Below are positions 1-7,890 of a DNA stretch of 64,000 bases, one piece after another. The first letter of the stretch is position 1. Each line of letters starts with the position of its first letter. The notes under the pieces were generated by a model. It saw only the letters and a list, made by a program, of their open reading frames with translations. It searched no databases and was not told the DNA's origin. The translations under genes were made by a program, and so were the position numbers. The DNA is from Leucobacter viscericola (GTDB lineage Bacteria; Actinomycetota; Actinomycetes; Actinomycetales; Microbacteriaceae): assembly GCF_011299575.1 (NCBI RefSeq), contig NZ_CP049863.1, forward strand, positions 3,534,001 to 3,598,000, given 5' to 3'.

Positions 1-156
1 GTGCTCGTGCATCACCTTGACGGCAACGCGGCGTTCGAGTCTGAGATCGTTTGCGAGGTAGACCATGGCCATGCCGCCGCGAGCGATGCGTGAGCGAATC
101 ACGTATCGCTCGTCAAGCGTCTGCCCGATGAGCGGGTCGGAAGGCACGGAGGTCAC
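1..156 (-). CDS. pknL: Serine/threonine protein kinase, PknL-like (N-terminus only, runs off the left edge)
   Basis: Only the first 52 codons are in the window. The translation opens with PLIGQTLDERYVI, followed by the glycine-rich loop RIARGGMAMVYLA and the ATP-binding lysine in RRVAVKVMHEH, which is the start of a Hanks-type kinase of the PknB/PknL group. The start is GTG at 156. It has no Shine-Dalgarno sequence, but a TAAACT -10 ends six bases before it, so a leaderless transcript is likely. The divergent neighbour is an Rv2175c-like protein. In M. tuberculosis pknL (Rv2176) lies beside Rv2175c, which it phosphorylates, so PknL is the favoured subtype (inference from synteny). The C-terminal part cannot be seen. 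Confidence 0.85.
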   Translation of the reverse strand, partial: MTSVPSDPLIGQTLDERYVIRSRIARGGMAMVYLANDLRLERRVAVKVMHEH

Positions 157-162
157 ACCGAG

Positions 163-168
163 AGTTTA
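163..168 (-). promoter_or_regulatory. Putative -10 of leaderless kinase gene (TAAACT)
   Basis: On the minus strand TAAACT is followed by the six bases CTCGGT and then the GTG start. This matches the spacing expected when transcription begins at the first base of the start codon. No convincing -35 was identified. Confidence 0.55.
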
Positions 169-250
169 CGGAACATCTGAGGAGCGAAGCCGTACGCGCG
201 CCGGATGGCCGAAGATTGCGCTCGCGCGAGGTCACTGGCAAAGTTAAGGT

Positions 251-598
251 GTGTCCGAGAAATCAACGCCCGAAACTGTTTATCTGACTATCCCTGATCT
301 GGTTGAGCGGCTAGATCTCGCCCCCGGAAAGATCCACCGGTTAATTGAAGATTCCTACCTCGCTGCGGTTCGAGTCGATGGGGTGCTGAAAGTTCCCGCA
401 GAATTTGTGCAGGGCAACGAGCCGTTGCCTCCGCTTCGCGGCACGCTGCTGGCACTGCTCGATGCTGGGTACTCCAACGAGGAAGCCGTTGCCTGGGTCT
501 TTGATATCAATGAGGAGCTCGGTGAGCGCCCCATTGATTCATTGATGGCGGGTCGTAAGAGCGCGGTGCGCCGCGCGACGCAGTCGCTCGCGTTTTAG
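251..598 (+). CDS. Rv2175c-family DNA-binding protein
   Basis: A 115-residue protein with a winged-helix/HTH-like N-terminal half (TIPDLVERLDLAPGKIHRL) and a helical C-terminal half (ALLDAGYSNEEAVAWVF). It is the size and pattern of mycobacterial Rv2175c, a small DNA-binding protein that is a PknL substrate. The start is GTG at 251. CAAAGT ends six bases upstream and could be a weak -10 for a leaderless message. It is divergent from the kinase and convergent with the polyprenyl synthase. The order kinase, Rv2175c, polyprenyl synthase, dcw cluster is recognisable from mycobacteria. The family call is from motif and context; the DNA target is unknown. Confidence 0.8.
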   Translation: MSEKSTPETVYLTIPDLVERLDLAPGKIHRLIEDSYLAAVRVDGVLKVPAEFVQGNEPLPPLRGTLLALLDAGYSNEEAVAWVFDINEELGERPIDSLMAGRKSAVRRATQSLAF

Positions 599-604
599 CT
601 AAAG

Positions 605-1705
605 CTACGCGCTCCGACGCGCCGCCCGCTCCGCAAGCTGCGTGAGCGACGCGACCGCGTCGGGGCGAAGTGGTGCCCCGTTTACCGCTGCCGTCGAGCG
701 GGCGATGTTTCGCGAGATCATGCCCTCGACCTGATCGACGGCACCACTCTCGCGAATCGAACGCTGCAGAATGGCAATCTGGCTGGGGTCCAGGTCGGTT
801 CCCAGCAGATCATCAAAGATGCGCCGGTGAGTTGTCGGCAGGTTCTCTCGAGCGAGTGTCACCAGAACCGTGCGTTTGCCCTCTGCCAGGTCGTCGCCGC
901 TCGGTTTGCCGGTGACCTCTTCATCGCCAAAAACCCCGAGCAGATCATCACGCAGCTGGAAGGCAACACCAACGGGAAGCCCAAAGCTGCTAAGTGCGGT
1001 CTCCTGTGCCTCGTTCGCCCCGGCCAGCGCCGAGCCGATCAGCAGTGGGGCCTCCACGCTGTATTTCGCTGACTTGTAAACGAGCACCCTGGTCGATCGC
1101 TCCAGCTGCTCAGCGTGCTCGGCAAACACGGGCTGCTGCTCTTCCAGCACGTCAAGGTACTGCCCCAGGGCGACCTCGCTGCGCATGCGATTGAAGTGAG
1201 CACGCGCTGCGCGGGCGGCGGCGCGATCGGTCACTGCATCACAGGCCGCCTGCATGAGTTCGTCGGCCCACGACTGCAACAGGTCGCCAAGCAAGATGGC
1301 TCCCGCGAGTCCAAAGTGCTCAGAGGCTCCGCGCCAGCCGTGCTGCTGGTGCATGGCGGAGAAAAGGCGGTGGGTGGACGGGCGGCCGCGCCTCGTGTCG
1401 GAACGGTCGATGAGATCGTCGTGGATCAGCGCAGCGGCGTGGAACAGCTCAAGCGCGCAGGCAGCGTCAAGAACCGCACCAAATTCTGGGGTGACCTCTC
1501 CGGCTAGGTCGAGAGGCTTTACGGCCCGGTAACCGAGAGTGGCAAACTGAGCGCGGAATCGCTTGCCGCCCGAGAGGAATCCGAGTGCCTCATCGAGAAG
1601 GGGCTCAGTATCGCGGCCGAGTGGTTCAAGGTTGCGCCGGTGGTTCGAGAGGGTATCGGAGATCCGCTCCTGAATAAGGCCTGCGAGTCGTGTCGTTTCG
1701 TGCAC
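605..1705 (-). CDS. Polyprenyl diphosphate synthase (IdsA type)
   Basis: A 366-residue trans-isoprenyl diphosphate synthase that condenses IPP with allylic diphosphates to make a C20 or longer lipid precursor. The first Asp-rich motif is in LIHDDLIDRSDTRRGRPS and the second is in LRDDLLGVFGD, followed by the actinobacterial GKPSGDDLAEGKRT signature. The residues 4 and 5 before the first DD are alanines, not bulky aromatics, which in this family favours longer products. GTG start at 1705, with TAGGCT ending six bases upstream. The neighbouring lipid II pathway makes a role in quinone, carotenoid or carrier-lipid supply plausible, but product length cannot be read from sequence. Confidence 0.9.
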   Translation of the reverse strand: MHETTRLAGLIQERISDTLSNHRRNLEPLGRDTEPLLDEALGFLSGGKRFRAQFATLGYRAVKPLDLAGEVTPEFGAVLDAACALELFHAAALIHDDLIDRSDTRRGRPSTHRLFSAMHQQHGWRGASEHFGLAGAILLGDLLQSWADELMQAACDAVTDRAAARAARAHFNRMRSEVALGQYLDVLEEQQPVFAEHAEQLERSTRVLVYKSAKYSVEAPLLIGSALAGANEAQETALSSFGLPVGVAFQLRDDLLGVFGDEEVTGKPSGDDLAEGKRTVLVTLARENLPTTHRRIFDDLLGTDLDPSQIAILQRSIRESGAVDQVEGMISRNIARSTAAVNGAPLRPDAVASLTQLAERAARRSA

Positions 1706-1711
1706 GCAACT

Positions 1712-1717
1712 AGCCTA
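1712..1717 (-). promoter_or_regulatory. Putative -10 of leaderless polyprenyl synthase gene (TAGGCT)
   Basis: On the minus strand TAGGCT is followed by AGTTGC and then the GTG start, the same N6 spacing seen at several other genes here. There is no purine-rich Shine-Dalgarno sequence. Confidence 0.55.
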
Positions 1718-1778
1718 GCCGTGGTGGGGCAGCGTAGACTGTTGTGACATCAGGATCCATCGACCGCAGGAGGGTGTT

Positions 1779-2150
1779 ATGGCTCTGTCAGAGCACGAAC
1801 AGCGGCTGCTGGACGAAATGGAACGTGGTTTCTATCGCAGCGAAGCTGACGTTATGCAGACCGCTTCCGTGCGTCGCACTCGTACAAATTACCGTTCACT
1901 CGTGTTGGGCATCGTTGTTTGCATCGTCGGCATCGGCGTGCTGATCGGCGGAGTTGCTGCCCAACAGCTATGGCTGGGGCTAATCGGCTTTGCCGCCATG
2001 CTGGGTGGGGTACTTCTTATGTTTGCGCGCGGCCCAGAAGCTGAAGAAACGCCTGAGGGCGACTCGTCGAAGAAGAAAGCGGAAGAGCGCGAGTCCTTTA
2101 GCGAGCGCATGGAGCGCCGCTGGGACGAGCGTATGGAAGGCGACCGGTAG
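1779..2150 (+). CDS. DUF3040 domain membrane protein
   Basis: A 123-residue protein with the DUF3040 N-terminus (ALSEHEQRLLDEMERGFYRS), two adjacent hydrophobic segments at about residues 44-64 and 66-86, and a highly charged C-terminal tail rich in Glu, Lys and Arg. The start ATG has a strong RBS (AGGAGG, seven bases upstream). Members of this family commonly sit just before mraZ in actinobacteria, but no molecular function is established. A perfect Rho-independent terminator follows at once, so it is probably not cotranscribed with the dcw cluster. Confidence 0.85.
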   Translation: MALSEHEQRLLDEMERGFYRSEADVMQTASVRRTRTNYRSLVLGIVVCIVGIGVLIGGVAAQQLWLGLIGFAAMLGGVLLMFARGPEAEETPEGDSSKKKAEERESFSERMERRWDERMEGDR

Positions 2151-2176
2151 TACCGCTCGCGTAGTAAGCACAATCT

Positions 2177-2209
2177 AGGGATCGTGGCCTCGGCCACGAT
2201 CCCTTTTTT
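2177..2209 (+). terminator. Rho-independent terminator after the DUF3040 gene
   Basis: A perfect 13-bp stem, AGGGATCGTGGCC against GGCCACGATCCCT with a two-base nominal loop, runs straight into six T residues. It separates the DUF3040 gene from mraZ. Confidence 0.9.
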
Positions 2210-2227
2210 GTTGCGCGCTTCTGCGTC

Positions 2228-2252
2228 CCACTTTTGCTCCACTTTGCTCCAC
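2228..2252 (-). promoter_or_regulatory. Inverted cluster of MraZ-like boxes (CCACTTT repeats)
   Basis: CCACTTT occurs at 2228 and 2239 and CCACAAA at 2249, about one helical turn apart. These are reverse complements of the AAAGTGG-type boxes that lie directly before mraZ. Together the two clusters bracket about 150 bp of the 310-bp gap between 2151 and 2460. That gap holds nothing else recognisable beyond the terminator and presumably the dcw promoter. Confidence 0.5.
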
Positions 2253-2379
2253 AAATGATCGATGAGTGCGCTGTTGGTCGCTTCTTTGGCGATCTCTCGC
2301 GACCAATTGCGTCAGCAGGTCGCTTTGGCGCGCCAAAAAACTTGGCGTAATGACGGGCAAGTCTGGCTCCGCTGCAACG

Positions 2380-2418
2380 AAGTGGAGCAAAAAGTCATTC
2401 AAGTGGAGGAAAGTGGAG
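2380..2418 (+). promoter_or_regulatory. MraZ operator: tandem AAGTGGAG boxes
   Basis: AGTGGAG occurs at 2381, 2402 and 2412, with a degenerate copy (AAAGTCAT) at 2391, giving a near 10-bp period. MraZ autoregulates the dcw cluster by binding tandem short GTGG/TGGG repeats in other bacteria. These repeats end about 40 bases before the mraZ ATG, where a repressor site is expected. Confidence 0.75.
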
Positions 2419-2460
2419 TAGTCTGGGGTCGTTGATCGCGTCAGGGAGAGGAGAGGTGCC

Positions 2461-2892
2461 ATGTTTTTGGGAACCTTCACGCCTCGCCTTGACGACAAAG
2501 GACGGCTGATCCTTCCCGCGAAGTTTCGTGACGAGCTCTCTGACGGACTTGTGATCACTCGTGGACAGGAACGCTGCCTCTACGTGTTCAGTGAGGCGGA
2601 GTTTGCCTCGATGCACGAGCGCATTCGACAGGCACCCGTCACCTCAAAGCAGGCGCGTGACTACCTGCGTGTGTTTCTGTCGGGTGCCCACCCGGAAACC
2701 CCGGATAAGCAGTCTCGAGTGACGATACCCGCCGGCCTTCGCGAGTACGCGGGGCTTGACCGTGAGCTTGCCGTGATCGGCGCGGGATCCCGAGCTGAAA
2801 TCTGGGATGCCGAAGCTTGGCAGGCCTACCTGACGGCTCAGGAATCTGCATTCTCTGACATCGAAGAGGAGGTGATTCCGGGCATGTTCTAG
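2461..2892 (+). CDS. mraZ: Transcriptional regulator MraZ
   Basis: A 143-residue protein with two SpoVT/AbrB-like repeats. The first ([21 protein letters not shown]) contains the DKGR hallmark and the second ([17 protein letters not shown]) the paired barrel. It is a ring-forming DNA-binding protein that controls the division and cell-wall cluster. The start ATG follows GAGAGGAGAG. It is the first gene of the cluster, eleven bases before rsmH, and tandem GTGG boxes lie upstream, which supports autoregulation. Confidence 0.97.
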   Translation: MFLGTFTPRLDDKGRLILPAKFRDELSDGLVITRGQERCLYVFSEAEFASMHERIRQAPVTSKQARDYLRVFLSGAHPETPDKQSRVTIPAGLREYAGLDRELAVIGAGSRAEIWDAEAWQAYLTAQESAFSDIEEEVIPGMF

Positions 2893-2903
2893 CCCGGAGA
2901 CAC

Positions 2904-3875
2904 ATGACTCAACACGATGAACGTGATGCAAGCGCGCTGCACACTCCGGTGCTGCTGCAACGCTGCCTTGAACTCCTTGCCCCGGCTGCCTCGCAAGAGG
3001 GCGCCGTGGTTGTTGACGCGACGCTCGGCATGGGCGGGCACAGCGAGGCACTCCTCGAGGCTCACCCAGGCCTCACACTGATCGGCCTGGATCGCGACAC
3101 CGAGGCCTTGCGACTGGCAGGGAACAGGCTTGCGCGGTTTGGCGAGCGGGCGATTCTTGTGCACGCGGTTTACGACGAAATTGCCGAGGCCGTGCGCAGT
3201 GCCGGGTTCAACCGCATCGATGGAGTGCTCTTTGACTTGGGCGTCTCGTCACTGCAGTTGGACGAGGCAGAACGCGGATTCGCGTACGCGCAGGATGCGC
3301 CACTCGACATGCGCATGGACCAGAGCAGTGGTGAGACCGCAGCCGAGGTGCTGGCGGTTGCCCCCGAGGGGCGGCTGCGCGCGATTTTTGAGCGCTACGG
3401 CGAAGAGCCGCTCGCAGCACGGTACGCGCGGGCCATCATTGCGGCCCGGGCCGAAACACCGATCGAGCGAAGCGGACAGCTGGTTGACATCTTGCAGCAG
3501 GCAACACCCGCTGCAGTGCGTGACCAGCGACACCCCGCAAAGCGTGTCTTCCAAGCGCTGCGGATCGAGGTCAACAGCGAACTTTCAGTGCTCGAGCGCG
3601 CGATCCCCGCGGCTCTTGACCTGCTTGCGTTGAACGGCCGCGCCGTCATCATGGCCTACCAGTCACTCGAGGATCGTCTCGTGAAGCGAGAGCTTGCGCA
3701 GCGATCCCGTTCGACGGCCCCGGCCGGGCTGCCCGTCGAACTTCCTGAACATCGTCCCGAGTTCCGCCTGCTTACCCGCGGCGCGGAACTCGCGGACGAG
3801 CAAGAACGTGCCCAGAACCCAAGGGCAATCCCGGTGCGCTTGCGCGCCGCTGAACGAGTAAGGGGTGTGGAATGA
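2904..3875 (+). CDS. rsmH: 16S rRNA (cytosine(1402)-N(4))-methyltransferase RsmH
   Basis: A 323-residue AdoMet methyltransferase that N4-methylates C1402 in the decoding centre of 16S rRNA. The SAM-binding motif is [16 protein letters not shown], and later family blocks are [27 protein letters not shown] and [16 protein letters not shown]. Full length. It starts 11 bases after mraZ and its TGA overlaps the next start by ATGA, so it is translationally coupled to the FtsL-like gene. Confidence 0.97.
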   Translation: MTQHDERDASALHTPVLLQRCLELLAPAASQEGAVVVDATLGMGGHSEALLEAHPGLTLIGLDRDTEALRLAGNRLARFGERAILVHAVYDEIAEAVRSAGFNRIDGVLFDLGVSSLQLDEAERGFAYAQDAPLDMRMDQSSGETAAEVLAVAPEGRLRAIFERYGEEPLAARYARAIIAARAETPIERSGQLVDILQQATPAAVRDQRHPAKRVFQALRIEVNSELSVLERAIPAALDLLALNGRAVIMAYQSLEDRLVKRELAQRSRSTAPAGLPVELPEHRPEFRLLTRGAELADEQERAQNPRAIPVRLRAAERVRGVE

Positions 3876-4456
3876 GCGTTACCGTTCCACTCGAACTAGA
3901 CCGAGACAGGCTACTCGGGGCGGTCGCACCGCTGCCCGAGCCGACCGAGCGACCCCTGCGGCTCGCCGAGGCCCCCAAACGCGTCAGAAAGAGCCCACTG
4001 ATCGGTGCTCTTGTATCGGTTGGTATTGTGCTCGGAATTCTCGCAGCGCAGCTTGGCCTCAGCATCGCCATTTCGCAGGGCGCCTACGAGGTACGCGCTC
4101 TCGAGATCGAGAAGCGCGACCTTGGTCGTGTGCAACGACTGCTTTCGCAGAACGTCGACAAGCTCGCTTCGCCGCAGAACCTTGCCGCAAACGCTGCCGC
4201 GCAGGGCATGGTGCAGAACGTGCAGCCCGCGACGCTGCAACTCAGCACCGGTGCGATTCTTGGCTCGCTAGATTCGATGACCACGGAGGCGAACAGCAAC
4301 CTCGTGCCCAACGCCACACTGAGCACTCTGCCGACGGTCGACGCACAGGGTGTGTCCGTCTCCCGTAACACCGGACTCCCAGCTGCCACTACCGCCAAGT
4401 CAACTGACGCGCCGGTACGGTGGAAGGGTAAACTTCCGGCGCCAGACACGCACTAG
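3872..4456 (+). CDS. FtsL-like septum protein (hypothetical by sequence)
   Basis: A 194-residue bitopic membrane protein: about 48 cytoplasmic residues, one hydrophobic helix near residues 48-68 ([20 protein letters not shown]), then a short coiled-coil stretch ([29 protein letters not shown]) and a low-complexity tail. Sequence recognition is weak. Size, topology and position between rsmH and ftsI fit FtsL, which joins FtsQ/DivIC and activates FtsWI. It overlaps rsmH by four bases. The tail after the coiled coil is longer than in enterobacterial FtsL. Confidence 0.7.
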   Translation: MSVTVPLELDRDRLLGAVAPLPEPTERPLRLAEAPKRVRKSPLIGALVSVGIVLGILAAQLGLSIAISQGAYEVRALEIEKRDLGRVQRLLSQNVDKLASPQNLAANAAAQGMVQNVQPATLQLSTGAILGSLDSMTTEANSNLVPNATLSTLPTVDAQGVSVSRNTGLPAATTAKSTDAPVRWKGKLPAPDTH

Positions 4457-4482
4457 GCCCGGTTACAGACGTGAGGAGCGGG

Positions 4483-6285
4483 ATGTTGAGACTGCGCCAA
4501 CCGCGGTTTCGCCGCGTAATTGCCCTAGCGCTCGTTGTGGTCGCCTCGCTGGCCTTTCTGGTGAGACTGACTGACGTGCAGTTGGTGTCGGCCGCGGCGT
4601 TGAACGAGGACGCAAAAGATAAGCGTGCCGTGCCCGTTGAGATTCCGAGCATGCGCGGTGACATCGTTGATCGTAACGGCGTGGTGCTGGCGACCACGGA
4701 CGCCCGATACGACGTGCAGCTCTCGCCCAAAAACACGAGGCTGAACGGGGGAGTGTTTACCCGGCCAGACCCGAAGGGCGGCGTCGGTACGATCAACGTC
4801 ACCGCGAAAGAGGCCTTTGAGGAGATCGGTGCGATCACCGGCCAGAAGGCAAGTGAGATTCAGAAAACGGTTGACGACGCGCTGAAGAAGAACAAGAAGT
4901 CAGACTTCGCGTACGTCAAGCGTTCAGTTGACCTCACTGTGCTGAACAAGCTGAAGGCACTCAACATTCCGTGGCTCACGTTTAGCACGCACATGACCCG
5001 GACCTACCCGAACGGGGCGGTCGCGGGAAACATCATTGGGTTCTCTGGGGCTGAAGATAAACCGCAAGCCGGTATCGAACTGTCACAGGACAAGTGCCTC
5101 ACGGGTATTGATGGCACCGAGAATTACGAGCGCAGCGCGGACGGTGTGCCGCTGCCGGGCAGTGTTGTGGTTACCCAGAAAACGATCGACGGTGGCACGG
5201 TCAAGCTGACGCTTGATCGTGATCTGCAATGGCAAGCCCAGCAGATCATCAACGAGCAGACGCAGAAAGTGAACGCCGAGTACGGTTACCTGGTCATCAT
5301 GAATGTCAAGACCGGTGAACTCGTGGCGGTTGCGGAGGACGGCTCCGTGGATCCCAACGACGTTGATGCCTCCGACCCCACGAAACGTGAGGCGCGATCC
5401 TTTGTGGCGCCCTACGAGCCAGGGTCAACATTTAAGATGATCACCGCGGCAGCGCTGGTCGATCAGGGCGAGGCGACCCCCGAGACCCAGAACGCGACCC
5501 CTGAAAACTGGCGACCTGAGCCAGATGTGTACTTTGAGGACGCCTTCAGCCACGAGGTAATGCCGTGGACCCTTGCGGGAATCTTGACTCGGTCCTCAAA
5601 CGTGGGCACTTCGATGCTGGGCGCTAGACTCACCCCTCAGGTGCGCTACGACTACCTGCGCAAGTTCGGTGTTGGCATCGCGACTGAAGCGGGTATGCCG
5701 TTGGAAGACTCCGGGATGTTGGCCCCCGTTGACAAGTGGGATCCCCAAACTTCTTACAACACCATGTTCGGGCAGGGACTCTCCTCCACCATCGTGCAGA
5801 CCGCGGGTGTCTATCAGGCACTTGCAAACGGTGGAAAGCGTGTGCCGCCGACCCTCGTCGAATCGTGCAAAACGGGTGACGGAAAAACCGTGGTGCCCAA
5901 ACACGGAGACCCGGTACAGGTCGTGAAACCCGAGACTGCCCAGCAGATGATGGGCTTGATGGAGACCGTTGCGACTCAGGGCTGGTTCAGTAAGAATCTC
6001 GCGATCCCCGGCTACCGCGTAGCTGGCAAGACGGGAACCGCGGAGGAAGTGGACCCGAACACCGGTCTCTACCGAACCGACGGCTACGTCAACTCATTCG
6101 CCGGGGTGTTCCCCGCCGATAACCCGCAGTACGTCGCGGTAGCATCTATTGGGTTCTCCGACTCGGTGGATGATGGAAGCGTGGCGGCCATCGCCGCGTT
6201 CCACGACGCGGCCGAGGCTACGATCCGCACGTTCCACATTCCGCCGTCCACTGGAGAGTTCACCCCGTACCCAACGTTGTATTGA
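4483..6285 (+). CDS. ftsI: Septal peptidoglycan transpeptidase FtsI (PBP3, class B)
   Basis: A 600-residue class B penicillin-binding protein. An N-terminal anchor helix (residues about 10-30) is followed by the pedestal domain (RGDIVDRNGVVLATT) and the transpeptidase. Catalytic motifs are STFK at about 315-318, SSN at about 371-373 and KTGT at about 516-519. It cross-links septal peptidoglycan with FtsW. The ATG at 4483 is preferred over the in-frame GTG at 4471, because GAGGAG (4473-4478) then serves as its RBS. It lies just after the FtsL-like gene. Confidence 0.95.
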   Translation: MLRLRQPRFRRVIALALVVVASLAFLVRLTDVQLVSAAALNEDAKDKRAVPVEIPSMRGDIVDRNGVVLATTDARYDVQLSPKNTRLNGGVFTRPDPKGGVGTINVTAKEAFEEIGAITGQKASEIQKTVDDALKKNKKSDFAYVKRSVDLTVLNKLKALNIPWLTFSTHMTRTYPNGAVAGNIIGFSGAEDKPQAGIELSQDKCLTGIDGTENYERSADGVPLPGSVVVTQKTIDGGTVKLTLDRDLQWQAQQIINEQTQKVNAEYGYLVIMNVKTGELVAVAEDGSVDPNDVDASDPTKREARSFVAPYEPGSTFKMITAAALVDQGEATPETQNATPENWRPEPDVYFEDAFSHEVMPWTLAGILTRSSNVGTSMLGARLTPQVRYDYLRKFGVGIATEAGMPLEDSGMLAPVDKWDPQTSYNTMFGQGLSSTIVQTAGVYQALANGGKRVPPTLVESCKTGDGKTVVPKHGDPVQVVKPETAQQMMGLMETVATQGWFSKNLAIPGYRVAGKTGTAEEVDPNTGLYRTDGYVNSFAGVFPADNPQYVAVASIGFSDSVDDGSVAAIAAFHDAAEATIRTFHIPPSTGEFTPYPTLY

Positions 6286-6315
6286 TCGCACACCCCGCCC
6301 AGGAGGCAAAAACAC

Positions 6316-7890
6316 GTGAGTTCCGGAGACGTACTCAGCATTCGACCCAAGGCACCGACGCCGGTATCTCTGGCCTCCCTGACGGAGCGGTTTTCGCTGA
6401 GGGCTGTTGGTGAGGCTGGTAACGCGGAGGCGACGGGAGCTACTCTCGATTCCCGCGACGTGCGACCTGGGGATTTGTACCTGGGTATACCGGGAGCGCT
6501 GCGCCACGGCGCGGAATTCGCAAAACAGGCTGCTGAACTGGGTGCGGTCGCGATCCTGACCGATGCGGATGGTGCTGAACTTGCCGCCACCGCGTTTAAG
6601 AACGCCGAGATCGCGATGCCGATTCTGGTTACGTCGGTTCACCCGCGCCAGATTGCCGGTGAAGTCGCGGCGACCATTTACGGAACCGACGAGCGCTTCG
6701 ACGCCAAAACGTTTGGCATCACTGGCACAAACGGTAAAACGAGTGTTGTCTACATGCTCGCCGAGCTACTGAGCGCAGCGGGATTCACGCCCGGCCTCAG
6801 CTCGACCGCTGAAAGGCGCATCGGCGCCGAGGTGATTACGAGCAACCTGACGAGCCCAGAGGCGCCCGAGCTGCACGGCCTGCTCGCACGCATGCGAGAG
6901 GCAGGGGTTGACGCGGTTGCGCTTGAGGTCTCGGCGCACGCTGTCGAACGACACCGCATCGACGGTGTGCACTTCGACGTGGTTGCCTTCAACAATTTTT
7001 CGCAGGACCACCTAGACGACTTCGGCGACATGGAGACGTACTTCGCGGCGAAGCTCGCGCTGTTCGCGCCCGAGCACGCCGCGCGTGGTGTGGTGGTCGT
7101 CGATTCGCCGTATGGGCAGAGGATCGCGCGCGAGTCTCAGATTCCCGTGACCAGGCTTGCAACCGAGTTTGGGCAGCAGGCCGACTGGCACCTCGCGATT
7201 ACACGGCAAACGCTCGACGGAGTCTCGTTTGTTTTGCAGGGCCCGTCTGGTGAGCACTTTCGCGGTCGGGTGCCCGTGTTCGGTCGGTTCATGGCAGAGA
7301 ATGCTGCGCTCGCGCTCATCATGCTGCACGAGGCCGGGATCCCGATTGCCCAGGTTGAAGCGGGGCTCGAGAACGGTCTGATCCCGGTCTATATTCCGGG
7401 GCGTCTTGAAGAGATGAGTGACCACGCGGGCGAACACAGCCCCCGGTTTTACGTTGACTACGGCCACACACCGGGCGCATTCGAGGCGATGCTGGAGGCC
7501 CTTGGCGAAGTCGCTCCCGGAAAGATCATCTTTATGTTTGGCGCCGATGGCGACCGAGACACAACCAAACGCGAGGAGATGGGCAGGATCGCGGGGGCTC
7601 ACGCCGACACCGTGATCATCTGCGACTACCACCCTCGATCCGAGCCACCGGAGCAAATTCGCGCTCAGCTACTGGCCGGCGCGCGATCCGCAAACCACGC
7701 AACGGTGATCGAAGAGGGCGATCCGCGGCGCGCGGTGAGGCTCGCTATTTCGCTTGCTGAGCCGGGGGACGTTATTCTATATGCCGGTCCCGGACACGAG
7801 GACTACCAAGAAGTCGCTGGGCAGATGATTCCCTACTCGGCGCGTGATGAAGTACGCGGGGCGCTCCGCGAGGCAGGATTGCTCACGTGA
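6316..7890 (+). CDS. murE: UDP-MurNAc-tripeptide synthetase MurE (divergent)
   Basis: A 524-residue Mur ligase that adds the third amino acid of the stem peptide. The ATP loop is GTNGKT (137-142). The C-terminal domain carries VDYGHTPGA, FGADGDRD and, at 437-443, DYHPRSE where DAP-adding enzymes have DNPR and lysine-adding enzymes usually have DNPA-type motifs. GPGHE at 491-495 replaces the usual GKGHE. Microbacteriaceae commonly have B-type peptidoglycan with diaminobutyrate, ornithine or lysine, so an unusual substrate is plausible (inference). GTG start with RBS AGGAGG; it overlaps murF by GTGA. Confidence 0.9.
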   Translation: MSSGDVLSIRPKAPTPVSLASLTERFSLRAVGEAGNAEATGATLDSRDVRPGDLYLGIPGALRHGAEFAKQAAELGAVAILTDADGAELAATAFKNAEIAMPILVTSVHPRQIAGEVAATIYGTDERFDAKTFGITGTNGKTSVVYMLAELLSAAGFTPGLSSTAERRIGAEVITSNLTSPEAPELHGLLARMREAGVDAVALEVSAHAVERHRIDGVHFDVVAFNNFSQDHLDDFGDMETYFAAKLALFAPEHAARGVVVVDSPYGQRIARESQIPVTRLATEFGQQADWHLAITRQTLDGVSFVLQGPSGEHFRGRVPVFGRFMAENAALALIMLHEAGIPIAQVEAGLENGLIPVYIPGRLEEMSDHAGEHSPRFYVDYGHTPGAFEAMLEALGEVAPGKIIFMFGADGDRDTTKREEMGRIAGAHADTVIICDYHPRSEPPEQIRAQLLAGARSANHATVIEEGDPRRAVRLAISLAEPGDVILYAGPGHEDYQEVAGQMIPYSARDEVRGALREAGLLT

